A stretch of DNA of 64,000 nt from Bradyrhizobium sp. SZCCHNS1050. GTDB taxonomy: Bacteria; Pseudomonadota; Alphaproteobacteria; Rhizobiales; Xanthobacteraceae. Position 1 is the stretch's first letter, and the number at the start of each line of letters is the position of its first letter. Made by a program: the position numbers and the translations under genes. The stretch spans positions 1,426,001 to 1,490,000 of the forward strand of contig NZ_JAUETR010000002.1 in NCBI RefSeq assembly GCF_032484785.1, read 5' to 3'. Below the pieces are notes generated by a model. The model searched no databases. It saw only the letters and a program-made list of their open reading frames with translations, and was not told where the DNA came from. This document shows positions 34,179-44,267 of the stretch, one piece after another.

Positions 34179-35792
34179 CTACTCGCTCTTGTCGACATTC
34201 CAGAACACCGGCGTCGCCGGGCCGTCGAGCACGCCGGTCAGCGATTTGCGCCAGCCACTCGGCAGCAGATATTGTCCGAGCGGGATGTAGATCACCTTCT
34301 CGTAGTTCTGCTTCTGGATTTCGGTGGCGATCTTCTTCTGCTCGTCGAGCGAGGACGACCGCGCATAGGCGTCGCGCAGCTTCTCGATGTCGGCATCCTC
34401 GGCCCAGCCGAACCAGCCGCCCTTGGTGCCGCGGCCGCCGACCGAGACGTTCGCCACGGGATTGGCGACGTCGGCGCCGACCCAGTTGGTGAAGAACATG
34501 TTCCAGCCGCCCTCCTTCACGGGCTTCTGGCTGGCGCGCCGCGTCACCACCGTCTGCCAGTCGGTGGCCTGCAGGTCGACCTTGAAGCCGGCCTCGCGCA
34601 ACAGCTGCGCCGCCACCACGGGCTGCGCCTTCAAGGTGGTGACGTCGCCCGGCGCCATGATCGCGATCGGCGTGCCGTCATAGCCGGACTCGGCAAGCGC
34701 CTTCTTGGCCTCGGCCATGCCGTTGCCCTTGATCAGCGTCTCGGCACCGACGTCGGTCTCGAGCGGCGTGCCGCACACGAACACGGCGCCGCAGACCTTC
34801 TGGTACTTCTCGTTGCCGACCAGCGCGTCGAGCACGTCCTTCTGGTTCAGGGCGAGGAAGGCCGCGCGGCGCACCTTCACGTTGTCGAACGGCGGGTTGA
34901 GGAAGTTCATGCGGCCGAGCGTCTGGTAGCCGAACTTGTTCAGCACGTCGATCTTGAGCTCGGAGTTCGACTCCAGCACCGGCAGCATGTCGTAGGGAAG
35001 GTTCTCCATGAAGTCGATGTCGCCGGACTGCAGCGCGTTCACAGCGGTCTGCGCGTCAGGCATCGTGATCCACTCGACGCGGTCGACCTTCACCACCTTG
35101 CCGCCGGACGTCCAGCTCGCCGGCTCCTTGCGCGGCACGTAGTCGGTGTTCTTCTCGTACACCGCCTTCACGCCCGGCTGGAATTCCGCCTTGACGAATT
35201 TGAACGGGCCCGAGCCGATCTGCTCGGGAATCTGCTGGCCCTGCGGCGTCTCGGCGAGACGCTTCGGCATCATGAACGGCACCAGCGAGGACGGCTTGGC
35301 GATCGACTCCAGGACGAGTCCGTAGGGCTCCTTCAACTTGAGCACGATGGTCTTGGCATCCGGCGCCTCCAGGCTCGCCGTGAAGTCCATCAGCTTCTGG
35401 CCCATGCCGTCATTGCGGCCCCAGCGCTTCAGCGAGGCGACGCAGTCCTCGGCGGTCACGGGCGTGCCGTCATGCCATTTCAGGCCGTCGCGCAGGGTGA
35501 AGGTGTAGGTCAGCTTGTCGTCGGAGACCTTCCAGTCCGCCATCTGCGGCTGGACCTTGAAATTCGAATCGGTCGCCAGCAGCGTGTCATAAACCATGTA
35601 GCCATGGTCGCGGGTGATGTAGGCCGTCGTGAATCCGGGATCGATGACGCGCAGATCCGAATGCATCACCGCCGTGATCGTCTTCTTGCCGGCTGCGATG
35701 GCCTGGGTGCTCAGCGCCGTCGAGAGCGAAAGCATGGAAACGGCGAGGCTCGTCGCGAGCGTCAGACGTTTCCAGCGCGGGCTGTGGAACAT
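34179..35792 (-). CDS. ABC transporter substrate-binding protein, peptide type (DppA-like), copy 2
   Basis: 537 residues from ATG 35792, with AGGAG about 8 nt upstream. A signal peptide ends near residue 33 (AIA-AGKK). Family 5 solute-binding protein with the same motifs as copy 1 and the same last nine residues (FWNVDKSE plus a preceding Val). By eye most residues match, while differences cluster around residues 255-290 and 340-360, which may line the ligand cleft. Two binding proteins with different preferences feeding one permease is a common arrangement. Confidence 0.93.
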   Translation of the reverse strand: MFHSPRWKRLTLATSLAVSMLSLSTALSTQAIAAGKKTITAVMHSDLRVIDPGFTTAYITRDHGYMVYDTLLATDSNFKVQPQMADWKVSDDKLTYTFTLRDGLKWHDGTPVTAEDCVASLKRWGRNDGMGQKLMDFTASLEAPDAKTIVLKLKEPYGLVLESIAKPSSLVPFMMPKRLAETPQGQQIPEQIGSGPFKFVKAEFQPGVKAVYEKNTDYVPRKEPASWTSGGKVVKVDRVEWITMPDAQTAVNALQSGDIDFMENLPYDMLPVLESNSELKIDVLNKFGYQTLGRMNFLNPPFDNVKVRRAAFLALNQKDVLDALVGNEKYQKVCGAVFVCGTPLETDVGAETLIKGNGMAEAKKALAESGYDGTPIAIMAPGDVTTLKAQPVVAAQLLREAGFKVDLQATDWQTVVTRRASQKPVKEGGWNMFFTNWVGADVANPVANVSVGGRGTKGGWFGWAEDADIEKLRDAYARSSSLDEQKKIATEIQKQNYEKVIYIPLGQYLLPSGWRKSLTGVLDGPATPVFWNVDKSE

Positions 35793-36061
35793 TACGAGGT
35801 CTCCTGAGTGGATGGCTTGACCTGAAACTCATCAGATCCAGACCATTCGTTGGGCGTGCAGATCAATCCTTGTGCGAACTAACATGCTGTAAGTCGCGAG
35901 CTTTCGACAGTTGCAGACGTCGCCTTTCGCGTCAATCCGCATTCAGCGCATGCGGCCCTGGGCTGAGAATGCCGTTAACGTCTGCGTAGCTTTCGCTTTA
36001 CAAGACGTGCGCAACTCCGTCTCGTGTCATGAGATCGCGACAAAGCCTTGAGAGAGCACAA

Positions 36062-37192
36062 ATGAATCCAGCCCATCTTCCCTTCGATACCGACATCATG
36101 CTGCAGGGCTTGCGCGGCTGGGTCGAATGCGAAAGTCCGACCTGGGACGCCGCCGCGGTGGAGCGCATGCTGGATCTCGCCGCGCGCGACATGGCCATCA
36201 TGGGTGCGACGATCGAGCGCATCGCCGGACGCCAGGGCTTCGCCGGCTGCGTGCGCGCCCGCTTCCCGCACCCGCGGCAGGGTGAGCCGGGCATCCTGAT
36301 CGCCGGCCACATGGATACCGTTCACCCCGTCGGCACGCTGGCCAGGCTGCCTTGGCGCCGCGAGGGCAACAAATGCTACGGGCCCGGCATCTGCGACATG
36401 AAAGGCGGCAACTATCTGACGCTGGAAGCGATCCGCCAGCTGATCAAGGCTTCCATCGCGACGCCGCTGCCGATCACCATCCTGTTCACGCCGGACGAGG
36501 AGGTCGGCACGCCCTCGACCCGCGACATCATCGAAGCCGAGGCGCAGCGCAACAAATACGTGCTGGTGCCCGAGCCGGGCCGTCAGGACAACGGCGTGGT
36601 GACCGGCCGCTATGCCATCGCCCGCTTCAATCTCGAGGCGATCGGACGTCCGAGCCATGCCGGCGCGCGGCTCGGCGCGGGCCGTTCCGCGATCCGGGAA
36701 ATGGCGCGACAGATCCTCGCCATCGACGGCATGACGACGGAGGACTGCACCTTCTCGGTCGGCATCGTGCATGCCGGCCAGTGGGTCAACTGCGTCGCCA
36801 CCACCGCCACCGGCGAAGCCCTCAGCATGGCGAAGCGGCAGGCCGATCTCGACCGCGGCGTGGAGCGGATGCTGGCGCTGTCCGGCACCACCGACGACGT
36901 GACCTTCAAGGTGACGCGCGGCGTGACGCGGCCGGTGTGGGAGCCGGATTCCGGAACCATGGCGCTGTACGAGAAGGCGCGCGGCATCGCCGAACAGCTC
37001 GGCCTGTCGCTGCCGCACGGCTCGGCAGGCGGCGGCTCGGATGGCAACTTTACCGGCGCGCTCGGCATTCCGACCCTCGACGGCCTCGGGGTGCGCGGCA
37101 CCGACATGCACACCCTGAACGAGCACATCGAGATCGACAGCCTCGCCGAGCGCGGCCGCCTGATGGCGTGCCTGCTCGCGACCCTGGCGTAG
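36062..37192 (+). CDS. M20 family metallopeptidase (glutamate carboxypeptidase-like)
   Basis: 376 residues from ATG 36062. Metal-binding motifs of the M20A group are in order: AGHMDTVHP (His, catalytic Asp), DMKGG (bridging Asp), TPDEEVGTPST (catalytic Glu and metal Glu), VPEPG (Asp/Glu position) and the C-terminal His in HTLNEHIE. This corresponds to CPG2/ArgE-type exopeptidases removing a C-terminal or N-acyl group. It has no signal peptide, so it is probably cytosolic and acts on imported peptides. It heads the plus-strand gene string, with a 407-nt gap to the permease genes. Confidence 0.9.
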   Translation: MNPAHLPFDTDIMLQGLRGWVECESPTWDAAAVERMLDLAARDMAIMGATIERIAGRQGFAGCVRARFPHPRQGEPGILIAGHMDTVHPVGTLARLPWRREGNKCYGPGICDMKGGNYLTLEAIRQLIKASIATPLPITILFTPDEEVGTPSTRDIIEAEAQRNKYVLVPEPGRQDNGVVTGRYAIARFNLEAIGRPSHAGARLGAGRSAIREMARQILAIDGMTTEDCTFSVGIVHAGQWVNCVATTATGEALSMAKRQADLDRGVERMLALSGTTDDVTFKVTRGVTRPVWEPDSGTMALYEKARGIAEQLGLSLPHGSAGGGSDGNFTGALGIPTLDGLGVRGTDMHTLNEHIEIDSLAERGRLMACLLATLA

Positions 37193-37214
37193 GATTGCCT
37201 CCGGGCAAGATCTC

Positions 37215-37294
37215 GTAGCCCGCATGAGCGCAGCGACATGCGGGGTCATCGCCGCAGCGCGAGACCCCGGGGTCGCTTCGCTCTCCCGGCTACG
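37215..37294. repeat. Palindromic intergenic repeat, family B, copy 3
   Basis: GTAGCCCGCATGAGCGCAGC at the left, GGGGTC and GACCCC inner arms and CTCTCCCGGCTACG at the right. It lies in the 407-nt gap between the M20 peptidase and the first permease gene; the rest of that gap (37295-37599) shows no gene and probably holds the permease promoter. Confidence 0.8.
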
Positions 37295-37599
37295 CACCGC
37301 CTGCTGCGCAGCAGCACGGTTTCATTTTCCGGGACCAGGACGGTGAGTAGACAACGGCTCCACGGCGCGCGCATGATGGCATGCGGCTTGCAAAGTTTCG
37401 CGCAGGGTTCGCCGCAAAGTGCTGCGACATTGTTCGCAAATGCGACGGTTCGCGCGGATCACGAACACCGTGTCATCGCGCGTGCACGAGCGGACGAGCG
37501 AACACCGGAGACCTTGAAAGCGATGGATATCGGTGACATGCACACTCTCTCACGACGTTGCGCGCGTCGCCCCAGCACCATGAAGGCGGTTCTCTCAAG

Positions 37600-38541
37600 A
37601 TGATCGGTTATCTGCTTCGCCGCATCCTCGCATCCATCCCCGTGATGGGCGTGGTGGCGCTGTTCGTCTTTCTCCTGCTGCGGCTGACGCCGGGCGATCC
37701 CGCCGCGATTCTCGCCGGCGACAACGCGACTCCGGAGCAGCTCGAGCGCATCCGCACCACGCTCGGACTGAACGAGCCGCTCTACATCCAGTTCATCACC
37801 TGGATCAATCAGCTGCTGCATGGCGATCTCGGCGTGTCGCTGATCTCCAAGGTGCCGGTGCTGCAGATGATCGGCCAGCGCATCGAGCCGTCGATCTCGG
37901 TCGCGGTCTCGACCATCATCCTGTCGATTCTCGTCGCTGTCCCGCTCGGCGTCATCGCGGCCTGGAAGCACGGCACCTGGATCGATCGTTTCGTGATGGC
38001 GCTCTCGGTGATCGGCTTCTCGGTGCCGGTGTTCGTCATCGGCTACATCCTGATCCAGCTGTTCGCGATCAACCTGCGCTGGGTCCCCGTCCAGGGCTTC
38101 AAGAGTCTCAGCGCCGGCTTCGGCCCGTTCTTCGAGCGCATCATCCTGCCGACCTGCGCATTGTCCTTCATCTACGTCGCGCTGATTGCGCGCATGACGC
38201 GCGCCGCGATGCTCGACGTGCTCGGCGAGGACTTCGTGCGCACCGCGCGCGCCAAGGGCGTCAGCGAGATCGCGGTGCTGCTGCGCCACGCGTTGCGCAA
38301 TGCGGCCGTGCCCGTCATCACGGTGATCGGCTCCGGCTTCGCGCTGTTGATCTCCGGCGTCGTGGTCACCGAGAGCGTGTTCAACCTGCCCGGCATCGGC
38401 CGCCTCACCGTCGACGCCGTGCTGGCGCGCGACTATCCGGTCATCCAGGGCATGATCCTTCTGACCTCCTTCATCTATCTCGCGGTCAATCTCCTGATCG
38501 ACCTCGCCTACACCCTGCTCGATCCACGCATCCGCTACTGA
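37600..38541 (+). CDS. Peptide ABC transporter permease (DppB-like)
   Basis: 313 residues from ATG 37600. Six transmembrane helices, the first at 8-28 (RILASIPVMGVVALFVFLLL), followed by the DppB/OppB-typical RLTPGDPA and the periplasmic TPEQLERIRTTLGL. The EAA loop that contacts the ATPase is at RTARAKGVSEIAVLLRHALR. It forms the channel with the next gene product. The following gene begins 11 nt after its stop. Confidence 0.93.
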   Translation: MIGYLLRRILASIPVMGVVALFVFLLLRLTPGDPAAILAGDNATPEQLERIRTTLGLNEPLYIQFITWINQLLHGDLGVSLISKVPVLQMIGQRIEPSISVAVSTIILSILVAVPLGVIAAWKHGTWIDRFVMALSVIGFSVPVFVIGYILIQLFAINLRWVPVQGFKSLSAGFGPFFERIILPTCALSFIYVALIARMTRAAMLDVLGEDFVRTARAKGVSEIAVLLRHALRNAAVPVITVIGSGFALLISGVVVTESVFNLPGIGRLTVDAVLARDYPVIQGMILLTSFIYLAVNLLIDLAYTLLDPRIRY

Positions 38542-38552
38542 GGCCCTTTCCG

Positions 38553-39443
38553 ATGGCGATCGTCACCACCCCTGAGCCGTCGATCCCGGTCACCACGCGA
38601 CTGGGGCCCCGGTTCGGCTTTCTCACCTCGACCCCGATCATCGCCGTGGCGACCGTCTGCCTGTCGCTCATCGTGCTGATATCGGTCCTTGCACCGCTGC
38701 TGGCGCCGCACGATCCCGTGCTGCTCGCGCCGGCGCAGCGGCTCAAGCCGTCGAGCGCGCAGCACCTGCTCGGCACCGACGCCTATGGCCGCGACCTGCT
38801 GTCGCGCACGATCTATGGCGGCCGCATCTCGCTTCTGGTCGGCGTCGGCGCCGCGATCATCTCGATCGCGATCGGACTCGTGATCGGCCTCGTCTCCGGC
38901 TTCTTCCGCTGGGTGGACGCCATCCTGATGCGCGTGATGGACGGCCTGATGGCGATCCCGAGCATCCTGCTCGCCATCGCCGTCGTCTCGCTGTCGGGCG
39001 CCAGCGTAGGCACCGTGATGATCGCGATCACCATCGTCGAGATCCCGCGCGTCGCGCGCCTGGTCCGCTCGGTCGTGCTGACGGCACGCGAGGAGCCCTA
39101 TGTCGAAGCTGCGATTTCGCTGGGGACGTCGATGCCCAAGATCATGTGGCGGCATCTGATGCCGAACACGATCGCGCCGCTGATCGTCCAGGGCACCTAC
39201 ATCTGCGCCGCCGCGATCCTCACCGAGGCGATCCTGTCGTTCCTCGGCGCCGGCATCAGCCCGGAGACGCCGACCTGGGGCAACATCATGGCCGAGGGCC
39301 GTTCCTACTTCCAGATCAAGCCGTCGTTGATCTTCTGGCCGGGCCTGCTGCTGTCGATCGCCATCCTCTCGATCAACCTGATCGGCGATGCCGCGCGCGA
39401 CGCGCTCGACCCGCGCATGAAGCAGCGCGAGGCCGGCAAGTGA
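38553..39443 (+). CDS. Peptide ABC transporter permease (DppC-like)
   Basis: 296 residues, with the DppC/OppC layout: an N-terminal helix (about 27-50), the segment HLLGTDAYGRDLLSRTIYGG and five further helices. The EAA motif region lies near EEPYVEAAISLGTSMPKIMW. It pairs with the permease at 37600. The gap to the ATPase gene (133 nt) contains a family C palindrome, but the genes clearly form one system. Confidence 0.93.
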   Translation: MAIVTTPEPSIPVTTRLGPRFGFLTSTPIIAVATVCLSLIVLISVLAPLLAPHDPVLLAPAQRLKPSSAQHLLGTDAYGRDLLSRTIYGGRISLLVGVGAAIISIAIGLVIGLVSGFFRWVDAILMRVMDGLMAIPSILLAIAVVSLSGASVGTVMIAITIVEIPRVARLVRSVVLTAREEPYVEAAISLGTSMPKIMWRHLMPNTIAPLIVQGTYICAAAILTEAILSFLGAGISPETPTWGNIMAEGRSYFQIKPSLIFWPGLLLSIAILSINLIGDAARDALDPRMKQREAGK

Positions 39444-39479
39444 CGGCCTTTCGTAGCCCGGATGATCATCTCACTTTTC

Positions 39480-39559
39480 GTCATTGCGAGCGAAGCGAAG
39501 CAATCCAGGGCCACGCCCGGAACTCTGGATTGCTTCGTCGCTTCGCTCCTCGCAATGAC
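39480..39559. repeat. Palindromic intergenic repeat, family C, copy 1
   Basis: GTCATTGCGAGCGAAGCGAA with GCAATCCAG at the left pairs with CTGGATTGCTTCG and GAGG...CGCAATGAC on the right. It lies between the permease and the fused ATPase genes of the peptide transporter. Other copies are at 45715 and 50967. Confidence 0.85.
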
Positions 39560-39576
39560 GCTGGAGAAATGAACAC

Positions 39577-41223
39577 ATGACCGACACCATCCTCGACATC
39601 GACAATCTCGTCGTCACCGTCGGCAAGACGAAGAACCCTAACGGCCCGCGCATCATCGACGGCGTCTCGATCAAGGTCGAAAAGGGCGAGACGCTCTGCG
39701 TCGTCGGCGAAAGCGGCTCCGGCAAATCGGTGACCTCGCTGACTACGATGGGCCTGCTGCCGAAGAACGCGCTGCATGCCGTCGGCGGCAGCGTCAAGCT
39801 GGTCGGCGAAGAGCTGCTCACGGCGAGCGATCGCCGGCTGCGCGAGCTGCGCGCCACCCGGATGGCGATGATCTTCCAGGAGCCGATGACCGCGCTCAAT
39901 CCGGTCGTGCCGGTGGGCCGCCAGATCGACGAGGTCCTGCGCGCGCATACGTCCCTCGATGCGCGGACGCGGCGCAAGCGCATCCTCGACATGATGGAGC
40001 AGGTCCACCTGCCCGACGTCGAGCGCATTTTCGGCTCCTATCCCCATCGCCTGTCCGGCGGCCAGCGCCAGCGCATCATGATCGCGATGGCGCTGGTGCT
40101 CGAGCCGAAACTCCTGATCGCCGACGAGCCGACCACCGCACTCGACGTCACCACGCAGAAGCAGATCCTCTCGCTGATCCGCGAGTTGCAGCGCGATCAC
40201 GGCACCGCCGTGCTGTTCATCACCCACGACATGGGCGTCGTCGCCGAGATCGCCGACCGCGTCTCGGTGATGCGCCAGGGCCGCCTGGTCGAGACCGGCG
40301 CGCTCGACAAGATCCTGCGCAGCCCCGAGATGGACTACACGCGCAACCTGCTCGCTTCCGTCCCCAGCCTGATCCCACGCCCGCCGCGGCCCGAGAGCAC
40401 CGAGCCGGTGGTGCTGGAGACCAACGAGCTCGGCAAGGTCTATCGCGAGCGCTCGTTCCTCGGCAAAGCGCGCGAAGTCGTCGCTGCGCAGAACGTCACG
40501 CTCACCCTGCGCAAGGGCCGCACGCTCGGCATCGTCGGCGAAAGCGGCTCCGGCAAATCGACCGTGGCCCGCTGCATCGTGCGGCTGATCGATCCGACCT
40601 CCGGCGGCGTCCGCCTCGCCGGCCACGAGATCTCGATCCTGACCCGCCGGCTGCTGCAGCCGCACCGCAAGCGCATCCAGATCGTGTTCCAGGACCCCTA
40701 CCGCTCGCTCAACCCGCGGCTGACCGTCGGCGAGAGCATCGCCGAGGGACCGGTCAACTACGGCACCTCGCATGACAAGGCGATGGCGCGGGCGCGCGAG
40801 CTGCTCGAGCTGGTCGGCCTGCCCGCGGACGCGATCTCGCGCTACCCGCACCAGTTCTCCGGCGGCCAGCGCCAGCGCATCGCGATTGCGCGCGCGCTCG
40901 CGCTCGATCCCGACGTGCTGGTGGCGGATGAAGCGGTCTCCGCGCTCGACGTCTCGGTGCAGGCGCAGGTCCTGGAACTGCTCGACGAGATCCAGCAACG
41001 GCTCGGCATCGCCATCCTGTTCATCACGCATGACCTGCGCGTCGCCGCGCAGATATGCGACGACGTCGTCGTGATGCAGAAGGGCCGCATCGTCGAACAG
41101 GGCCCGGCCGGCGAGATCCTGACGCATCCGAAGGAGGCCTATACCAAGTCTCTGCTCGAGGCCGCGCCGGGACGGAACTGGGATTTCGCGAACTTCCGGC
41201 CGGTGGCGGAGGCGGTGGCGTAG
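39577..41223 (+). CDS. Fused peptide ABC transporter ATP-binding protein (DppD-DppF type)
   Basis: 548 residues with two complete nucleotide-binding domains. Walker A motifs GESGSGKS are at 44-51 and about 321-328; each half has an LSGGQRQRI or FSGGQRQRI signature, Walker B and the switch His (FITHDMG and FITHDLR). The oligopeptide-specific C-terminal stretch of each half ([15 protein letters not shown]) is also present. A single chain therefore replaces the separate DppD and DppF, as in GsiA or YejF. Confidence 0.95.
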   Translation: MTDTILDIDNLVVTVGKTKNPNGPRIIDGVSIKVEKGETLCVVGESGSGKSVTSLTTMGLLPKNALHAVGGSVKLVGEELLTASDRRLRELRATRMAMIFQEPMTALNPVVPVGRQIDEVLRAHTSLDARTRRKRILDMMEQVHLPDVERIFGSYPHRLSGGQRQRIMIAMALVLEPKLLIADEPTTALDVTTQKQILSLIRELQRDHGTAVLFITHDMGVVAEIADRVSVMRQGRLVETGALDKILRSPEMDYTRNLLASVPSLIPRPPRPESTEPVVLETNELGKVYRERSFLGKAREVVAAQNVTLTLRKGRTLGIVGESGSGKSTVARCIVRLIDPTSGGVRLAGHEISILTRRLLQPHRKRIQIVFQDPYRSLNPRLTVGESIAEGPVNYGTSHDKAMARARELLELVGLPADAISRYPHQFSGGQRQRIAIARALALDPDVLVADEAVSALDVSVQAQVLELLDEIQQRLGIAILFITHDLRVAAQICDDVVVMQKGRIVEQGPAGEILTHPKEAYTKSLLEAAPGRNWDFANFRPVAEAVA

Positions 41224-41240
41224 CAGCGTCACCCACCGCT

Positions 41241-41385
41241 GTCATTCCGGGGCGAGCGCAGCACGAACCCGGAATCCATACCCACCGGCGGGTGTGGTGA
41301 TATCGGGTGGTCGACAGCCTGCTTCCCAACGACCGTCTGTGGGTATGGATTCCGGGCTCATCGCCGCGCCATGCCCCGGAATGAC
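41241..41385. repeat. Palindromic intergenic repeat, family A, copy 3
   Basis: Ends GTCATTCCGGGGC and GCCCCGGAATGAC, with inner arms CCCGGAATCCATACCCA and GGGTATGGATTCCGGG. It fills most of the gap between the ATPase and MlrC genes. An open frame runs through it and into the MlrC gene, but is not used. Confidence 0.85.
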
Positions 41386-41518
41386 GCGCGGAGAGAGTCC
41401 GTGCAGGCCGGCGCGCCGTCATCGTGGCCCGCATGCAAAACGGCATCGCTCCTTCGCTTGCCTGCGCCGCGAGGGCCGGTCTAACGTCATGACACGTTCA
41501 ACGGCCTCAGGCGAAGTA

Positions 41519-43018
41519 ATGACGCGCGTCGCGATCGGCGGCTTTCTGCACGAGACCAACACATTCGCACCGACGAAAGCGGACTACGACGCGTTCATGC
41601 ATGGCGGCGGCCGCGCCTCGATCGCCGATGCGGCCTCCGTGCTCACGACGATGCGCGGCATCAATGCCGGCCAGGCCGGCTTCATGCCGGTCGCAGAAGC
41701 CAACGGTTGGGACGTCGTGCCCACCATCGCCTGCGCGGCGAGTCCCTCCGCGCATGTCACCAGGGATGCGTTCGAGCGCATCACGGGCGTGATGGTCGAC
41801 CGCATCAAGGCCGCCGGCCCGCTCGACGGCGTCTATCTCGACCTGCATGGTGCGATGGTGACGGAGCATCTCGACGACGGCGAAGGCGAGATCCTGGCGC
41901 GCGTGCGCGAGGTGATCGGCCCGAACGTGCCGCTCGTCGCGAGCCTCGACCTGCATGCCAACGTCACCCCCGAGATGATGGCACATGCCGATGCGCTGAT
42001 CGCCTACCGGAAATATCCGCACACCGACATGGCCGACACCGGCCGCGCCAGCGCCGAGCACCTCGCGCTGCTGCTGCGCGCAAAGACGCCGCTGGCGAAA
42101 GCCTTCCGGCAGTTGCCGTTCCTGATCCCGATCAGCTGGCAGTGCACCAATGACCAGCCGACCAAGGGCATCTACGAGAAGCTTGCGGCGCTGCAGAGCG
42201 AGGCGGTGCCGACGCTGTCGTTCGCGCCCGGCTTTCCCGCCGCCGATTTCGCGCATTGCGGCCCAAGCGTGTTCGCCTATGGCCGGACGCAGGCCGACGC
42301 GGACGCCGCGGCGGATGCGATCGCGGCGATCGTCGCGGGCCACGAGGATGATTTCGACGGCCGCATCTACACGCCCGATGACGGCGTGCGCCATGCGATG
42401 ACGCTGGCGAAGACAGCGACGCGTCCGATCGTGATCGCCGACACCCAGGACAATCCCGGCGCGGGCGGCGATTCCGATACGACCGGCATGCTGCGCGCGC
42501 TGGTGCGCAATCGCGCCAGCCGCGCCGCGATCGGCATGATCTACGATCCGCAAGCGGCGATCGCCGCGCATGCGGCCGGCGAAGGGGCCACCGTGACGCT
42601 GTCGCTCGGCGGCAAGAGCGGCATTCCCGGCGATGCGCCGTTCGAGGAGAGCTTCATCGTCGAGAAGATCTCCGACGGCCGCTTCGTCGCACCCGGCCCG
42701 TTCTACGGCGGCCGCAAGATGGAAATGGGACCGTCAGCGTGTTTGCGCATTGGCGACGTCCGCGTCGTCGTGGCCTCGCACAAGTCCCAGCTTGCCGACC
42801 AGGAGATGTACCGCTTCGTCGGCATCGAGCCGACCGCGCAGGCGATCCTGGTCAACAAGAGCTCGGTGCATTTCCGCGCCGATTTCGAACCGATCGCCGA
42901 ACATCTCCTGATCTGCGCCGCGCCCGGCGCGATGCCCGCCGATCCCTCCACCCTGCCCTGGACCAGCTTGCGTCCGGGCATCCGCCTCAAGCCGAACGGC
43001 CCGGCGTTCAAAGCTTAA
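41519..43018 (+). CDS. M81 family metallopeptidase (MlrC-like)
   Basis: About 499 residues from ATG 41519; an in-frame ATG at 41489 is the alternative. Starting at 41519 gives the family-typical N-terminus (VAIGGFLHETNTFAP). Family landmarks include DLHGAMVTEHLDDGEG and SLDLHANV (zinc ligands), then ADTQDNPGAGGDSD near residue 310. MlrC of Sphingomonas hydrolyses the linear products of the cyclic toxin microcystin, while most family members have unknown peptide-like substrates. Its place in a peptide-transporter operon fits breakdown of an imported, perhaps modified, peptide. Confidence 0.9.
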   Translation: MTRVAIGGFLHETNTFAPTKADYDAFMHGGGRASIADAASVLTTMRGINAGQAGFMPVAEANGWDVVPTIACAASPSAHVTRDAFERITGVMVDRIKAAGPLDGVYLDLHGAMVTEHLDDGEGEILARVREVIGPNVPLVASLDLHANVTPEMMAHADALIAYRKYPHTDMADTGRASAEHLALLLRAKTPLAKAFRQLPFLIPISWQCTNDQPTKGIYEKLAALQSEAVPTLSFAPGFPAADFAHCGPSVFAYGRTQADADAAADAIAAIVAGHEDDFDGRIYTPDDGVRHAMTLAKTATRPIVIADTQDNPGAGGDSDTTGMLRALVRNRASRAAIGMIYDPQAAIAAHAAGEGATVTLSLGGKSGIPGDAPFEESFIVEKISDGRFVAPGPFYGGRKMEMGPSACLRIGDVRVVVASHKSQLADQEMYRFVGIEPTAQAILVNKSSVHFRADFEPIAEHLLICAAPGAMPADPSTLPWTSLRPGIRLKPNGPAFKA

Positions 43019-43038
43019 CCCGACAACGGAAACGCCCC

Positions 43039-44202
43039 ATGCCCACCATCGATCGCATCCAGGCTTACGCCGACGAGCTCACCGCCATCCGCCGCGACCT
43101 GCACGCGCATCCGGAGATCGGCTTCGAGGAGACGCGCACCTCCGGCATCGTCGCCGAGAAGCTTGCGCAATGGGGCATCGAGGTGCATCGCGGCCTCGGC
43201 GGCACCGGGGTGATCGGCGTGCTCAAGGGCAAGAACGACAGCGGCAGGAAGATCGGCCTGCGTGCCGACATGGATGCGCTGCCGATGGAGGAGAATACGA
43301 ACCTGCCGTGGCGCTCGACCATCCCCGGCCGTTTCCACGGCTGCGGCCATGACGGCCACACCACGATGCTGCTCGGCACCGCGCGCTATCTCGCCGAGAC
43401 CCGCAACTTCGACGGCACCGTGCACTTCATCTTCCAGCCGGCGGAGGAAGGCCTCGGCGGCGCACGCGCGATGATCAAGGACGGCCTGTTCCAGAAGTTT
43501 CCCTGCGACGAGCTCTACGGCCTGCACAACGCGCCGGACTTGGAGCACGGCGAGATCGCGATCCTGCCCGGTCCGGCAATGGCCGGCGCCGACTTCTTCG
43601 ACATCCGGATTTCCGGCTACGGCGCTCATGGCGCCATGCCCGAGCGTTCCAAGGATGCGGTGGTGATCGCGACCACCGTGGCGCAGGCGATCCAGACCAT
43701 CGTCAGCCGCAATGTCGAGCCGCTGCAGGCCGCGGTCGTCTCGATCACGCAGATCCACGCCGGCTCGGCCTACAACGTCATTCCCGGCGATGCCTGGCTG
43801 TGCGGCACCGTGCGCGCGTTCTCGGACCCCGTGCGCGCGTTGGTGCGCGAGCGCATGCGCGCGATCTGCGCCGGCATGGCAGCCGCCTTCAATTGCGAGA
43901 TCGATGTCGACATCCGCGACACGTTCAGCGTGCTGGTGAACCAGGAGGAGCAGTCCAAGGTCGTCGAGCAGGTCGCGCGCACCGTGGTCGAGCCGTCCAA
44001 GGTGCTGACCCGCTCGACGCCGAAGATGGGCAGCGAGGATTTCGCCGACATGCTGCAGACGATTCCGGGCGCCTATTTCTGGGTCGGCCATGACGGCTCG
44101 GTGCCGGTGCACAATCCCGGCTACGTGCTCGACGACAAGATCCTGCCGATCGGCGCCAGCATGTTCGCCCGCATCATCGAGACGCGGCTGCCGGCGGCCT
44201 AG
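43039..44202 (+). CDS. M20D amidohydrolase (hippurate hydrolase-like)
   Basis: 387 residues from ATG 43039, 20 nt after the MlrC gene. Motifs of the M20D branch: LHAHPEIGFEE, metal ligands in CGHDGHTTM, QPAEEGLGGA (catalytic Glu), GLHNAPD and the C-terminal GSEDFADM. Typical reactions are removal of acyl groups from N-acyl amino acids (hippurate, IAA-amino acids, N-acetyl-diaminopimelate). Cytosolic. Together with the M20A peptidase, MlrC and amidase genes it gives the locus four different amide-bond hydrolases. Confidence 0.93.
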   Translation: MPTIDRIQAYADELTAIRRDLHAHPEIGFEETRTSGIVAEKLAQWGIEVHRGLGGTGVIGVLKGKNDSGRKIGLRADMDALPMEENTNLPWRSTIPGRFHGCGHDGHTTMLLGTARYLAETRNFDGTVHFIFQPAEEGLGGARAMIKDGLFQKFPCDELYGLHNAPDLEHGEIAILPGPAMAGADFFDIRISGYGAHGAMPERSKDAVVIATTVAQAIQTIVSRNVEPLQAAVVSITQIHAGSAYNVIPGDAWLCGTVRAFSDPVRALVRERMRAICAGMAAAFNCEIDVDIRDTFSVLVNQEEQSKVVEQVARTVVEPSKVLTRSTPKMGSEDFADMLQTIPGAYFWVGHDGSVPVHNPGYVLDDKILPIGASMFARIIETRLPAA

Positions 44203-44267
44203 CGCGACTGACATACGTCAATGAGCGGGCGGCAGATCGAGATGAACTTCGGCGTGGGAGTACCAGC

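Noticed and set aside
34155..35807. 550-codon plus-strand frame opposite binding protein copy 2
   Set aside because: Antisense shadow of a well-conserved solute-binding protein; His/Leu/Arg-rich with no recognisable domain.
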